Source of the DNA: Candidatus Puniceispirillum sp.
Lineage (GTDB): Bacteria > Electryoneota > RPQS01 > DYHQ01
Assembly: GCA_020724065.1 (NCBI GenBank)
Contig: DYHQ01000001.1
Location: 90,782-123,914, forward strand
Length of the DNA: 33,133 nt
Reading direction: 5' to 3'
Part shown: positions 32,147-33,133 of the stretch, in pieces
Layout of the letters: each line of letters begins with the position of its first letter
How positions within the stretch are numbered: position 1 is the stretch's first letter
Notes under the pieces: generated by a model
Told to the model about the DNA's origin: nothing
The model's database searches: none
The model's input: the letters and a program-made list of their open reading frames with translations, nothing else
Translations under genes and position numbers: made by a program

Positions 32147-33133
32147 ATGTTGAGAGTACTCGTCTGTGTCAGTTTTCTGCTGCTCTTGGCAGGATTAGCA
32201 TCTGCTCAGCCAACCGTTACATGGACAGGCGATGGTGGGGATAACATATGGAATAATCCTGCCAATTGGGACGCTGGCAGGGTGCCGACAGAGGCGGATA
32301 ATGTGTACATTCCGGCAGGGACTCCCGAGTGTGTCATTTCCACGGGTGTCCATGTAAACAACTTGACCAACGACGGAACAATAGCATCTCAGCCTGGAGC
32401 ACCGGGAGGAACGTACATTACCGCTCATGAAAATATCCTCAACTATGGCACGATGGGAAACAGTCAGGGAGCATTCCAGCTCTGGTCCGAGTCGGGCACT
32501 GTAGTGAATAACGGGGTCATTCAGGGAGACAGGGTAGGCATTTCCGCCGGTTATCTCTTCAATGAGAGCGACGGCACGATCGAAACCAACGCCGGCGGAC
32601 AAGGAATTCATATCTATGCGGCGGATGTGGTGTCGAATCAGGGCTTGGTTCACGCGGGCCTTTCCGCTCCGCGACCGTCTCCCGCAAACGGCGTCGCTGT
32701 TGTGACAGGGTCAGAAGGCAGTGTCATAAATAGCGGATACATGAGGGGCGGAGATGGCGTAGGCAACGGCGGATACCTTTCCGTTTGGACAGGTACGCTG
32801 AATAACTCAGGAACAATGAAGCCGGGCGATGGTCTCCCTGAGCCTGACGGCGAGGTGACTATCGTCGCCCAAAAGATCAACAACACTGGCGCCATAGGAG
32901 GCACAAGCGGCATGGGGGATAGGCAAATGCTTGGCAATACAACCCTTGTCGCGGACACCATTATCCTTCCTGCGGATAGCGGAATCGTCATTGATGGGAA
33001 TGAGCTGCGTATTATGGGTCGCGCCATTACGATATCGTATATCACGGGATGGATCTTCTTTGAAGGTTCGCTTGATTTCTACACTACGGCTGACGGCTGG
33101 ATTGATTTCTCAGGAACCCACGCATATGCTAGT
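32147..33133 (+). CDS. Secreted repeat-rich protein, 5' part
   Basis: ATG 32147 follows GAGGAGGTGAC, a near-perfect ribosome binding site. The frame stays open for 329 codons to the window edge. A signal peptide (LRVLVCVSFLLLLAGLASA-Q) is followed by TWTGDGGDNIWNNPANWDAG and VPTEADNVYIPAG, a motif common at the start of large exported proteins in Planctomycetes and FCB bacteria. After that come Asn/Gly/Thr-rich turns typical of a beta-helix (LTNDGTI, LNYGTM, VVNNGVI, LNNSGTM, INNTGAI). A surface or extracellular adhesin-like protein is inferred. The C-terminus, including any sorting signal, is outside. Confidence 0.8.
   Translation, partial: MLRVLVCVSFLLLLAGLASAQPTVTWTGDGGDNIWNNPANWDAGRVPTEADNVYIPAGTPECVISTGVHVNNLTNDGTIASQPGAPGGTYITAHENILNYGTMGNSQGAFQLWSESGTVVNNGVIQGDRVGISAGYLFNESDGTIETNAGGQGIHIYAADVVSNQGLVHAGLSAPRPSPANGVAVVTGSEGSVINSGYMRGGDGVGNGGYLSVWTGTLNNSGTMKPGDGLPEPDGEVTIVAQKINNTGAIGGTSGMGDRQMLGNTTLVADTIILPADSGIVIDGNELRIMGRAITISYITGWIFFEGSLDFYTTADGWIDFSGTHAYAS

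Noticed and set aside
1-33133. CRISPR array, rRNA genes or prophage
   Set aside because: No regularly spaced repeats, no rRNA-like sequence, and no phage structural or integrase genes were seen on either strand.

Overview
The window reads as a chromosomal segment of a diderm, FCB-superphylum-like bacterium (Zixibacteria/KSB1-type lineages come to mind; inference only). The grounds are: pgsW-containing poly-gamma-glutamate genes next to an outer-membrane barrel; long secreted multidomain proteins with fibronectin-like and carboxypeptidase-regulatory modules; three tRNA genes without an encoded CCA end; frequent GTG/TTG starts; and a TruB without the usual C-terminal domain. Base composition is moderate by eye.

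Region 1 (1-4194, +) is the 3' part of a poly-gamma-glutamate (PGA) operon: the end of pgsB, then pgsC, pgsW, a secreted protein built from two diverged copies of one beta-rich unit, and a predicted outer-membrane beta-barrel. The last two genes overlap by 4 nt and are tightly linked to pgsW. They are the best candidates for how a two-membrane cell moves PGA through or onto its outer membrane. A hairpin at 4291-4316 closes the region.

Region 2 (4386-6647, -) is a two-gene operon, endonuclease V followed by an unusual 516-residue tandem ThyX.

Region 3 (6650-13519, +) starts with a promoter, a nested hairpin and tRNA-Leu(CAA). It continues with purM (apparently leaderless), plsY and gpsA (phospholipid synthesis), asnS, acylphosphatase, a flavin-reductase-like protein and a GlcD-type flavin oxidase. 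Region 4 (13528-16215) is a large secreted multidomain protein with a possible metal-hydrolase head.

Region 5 (16565-30565, +) is a long housekeeping block: tRNA-Arg(CCU), a membrane-anchored TPR protein, then the translation/RNA cluster rimP-nusA-infB-ylxP-rbfA-nrnA-truB-ribF-rpsO-pnp, followed by an M16 peptidase, alanine dehydrogenase and dUTPase. A hairpin with a U-tract sits almost exactly at the predicted 5' end of the rimP transcript.

Region 6 (30650-33133) is accessory: a MerR-type regulator whose last codons lie in a tRNA-Pro-like remnant, an MNT-HEPN toxin-antitoxin pair, the intact tRNA-Pro(GGG), a REP/BIME-like palindrome pair carrying GTAG feet, and the 5' end of a secreted repeat-rich protein cut by the window edge. 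The MNT-HEPN pair is bracketed by a 24-nt direct repeat of the tRNA 5' half, suggesting a 740-bp cassette inserted at the tRNA.

Four sigma70-type promoters with exact 17-nt spacers can be seen; three share a TATATT -10 box. All calls were made by reading the sequence; no database search was run.
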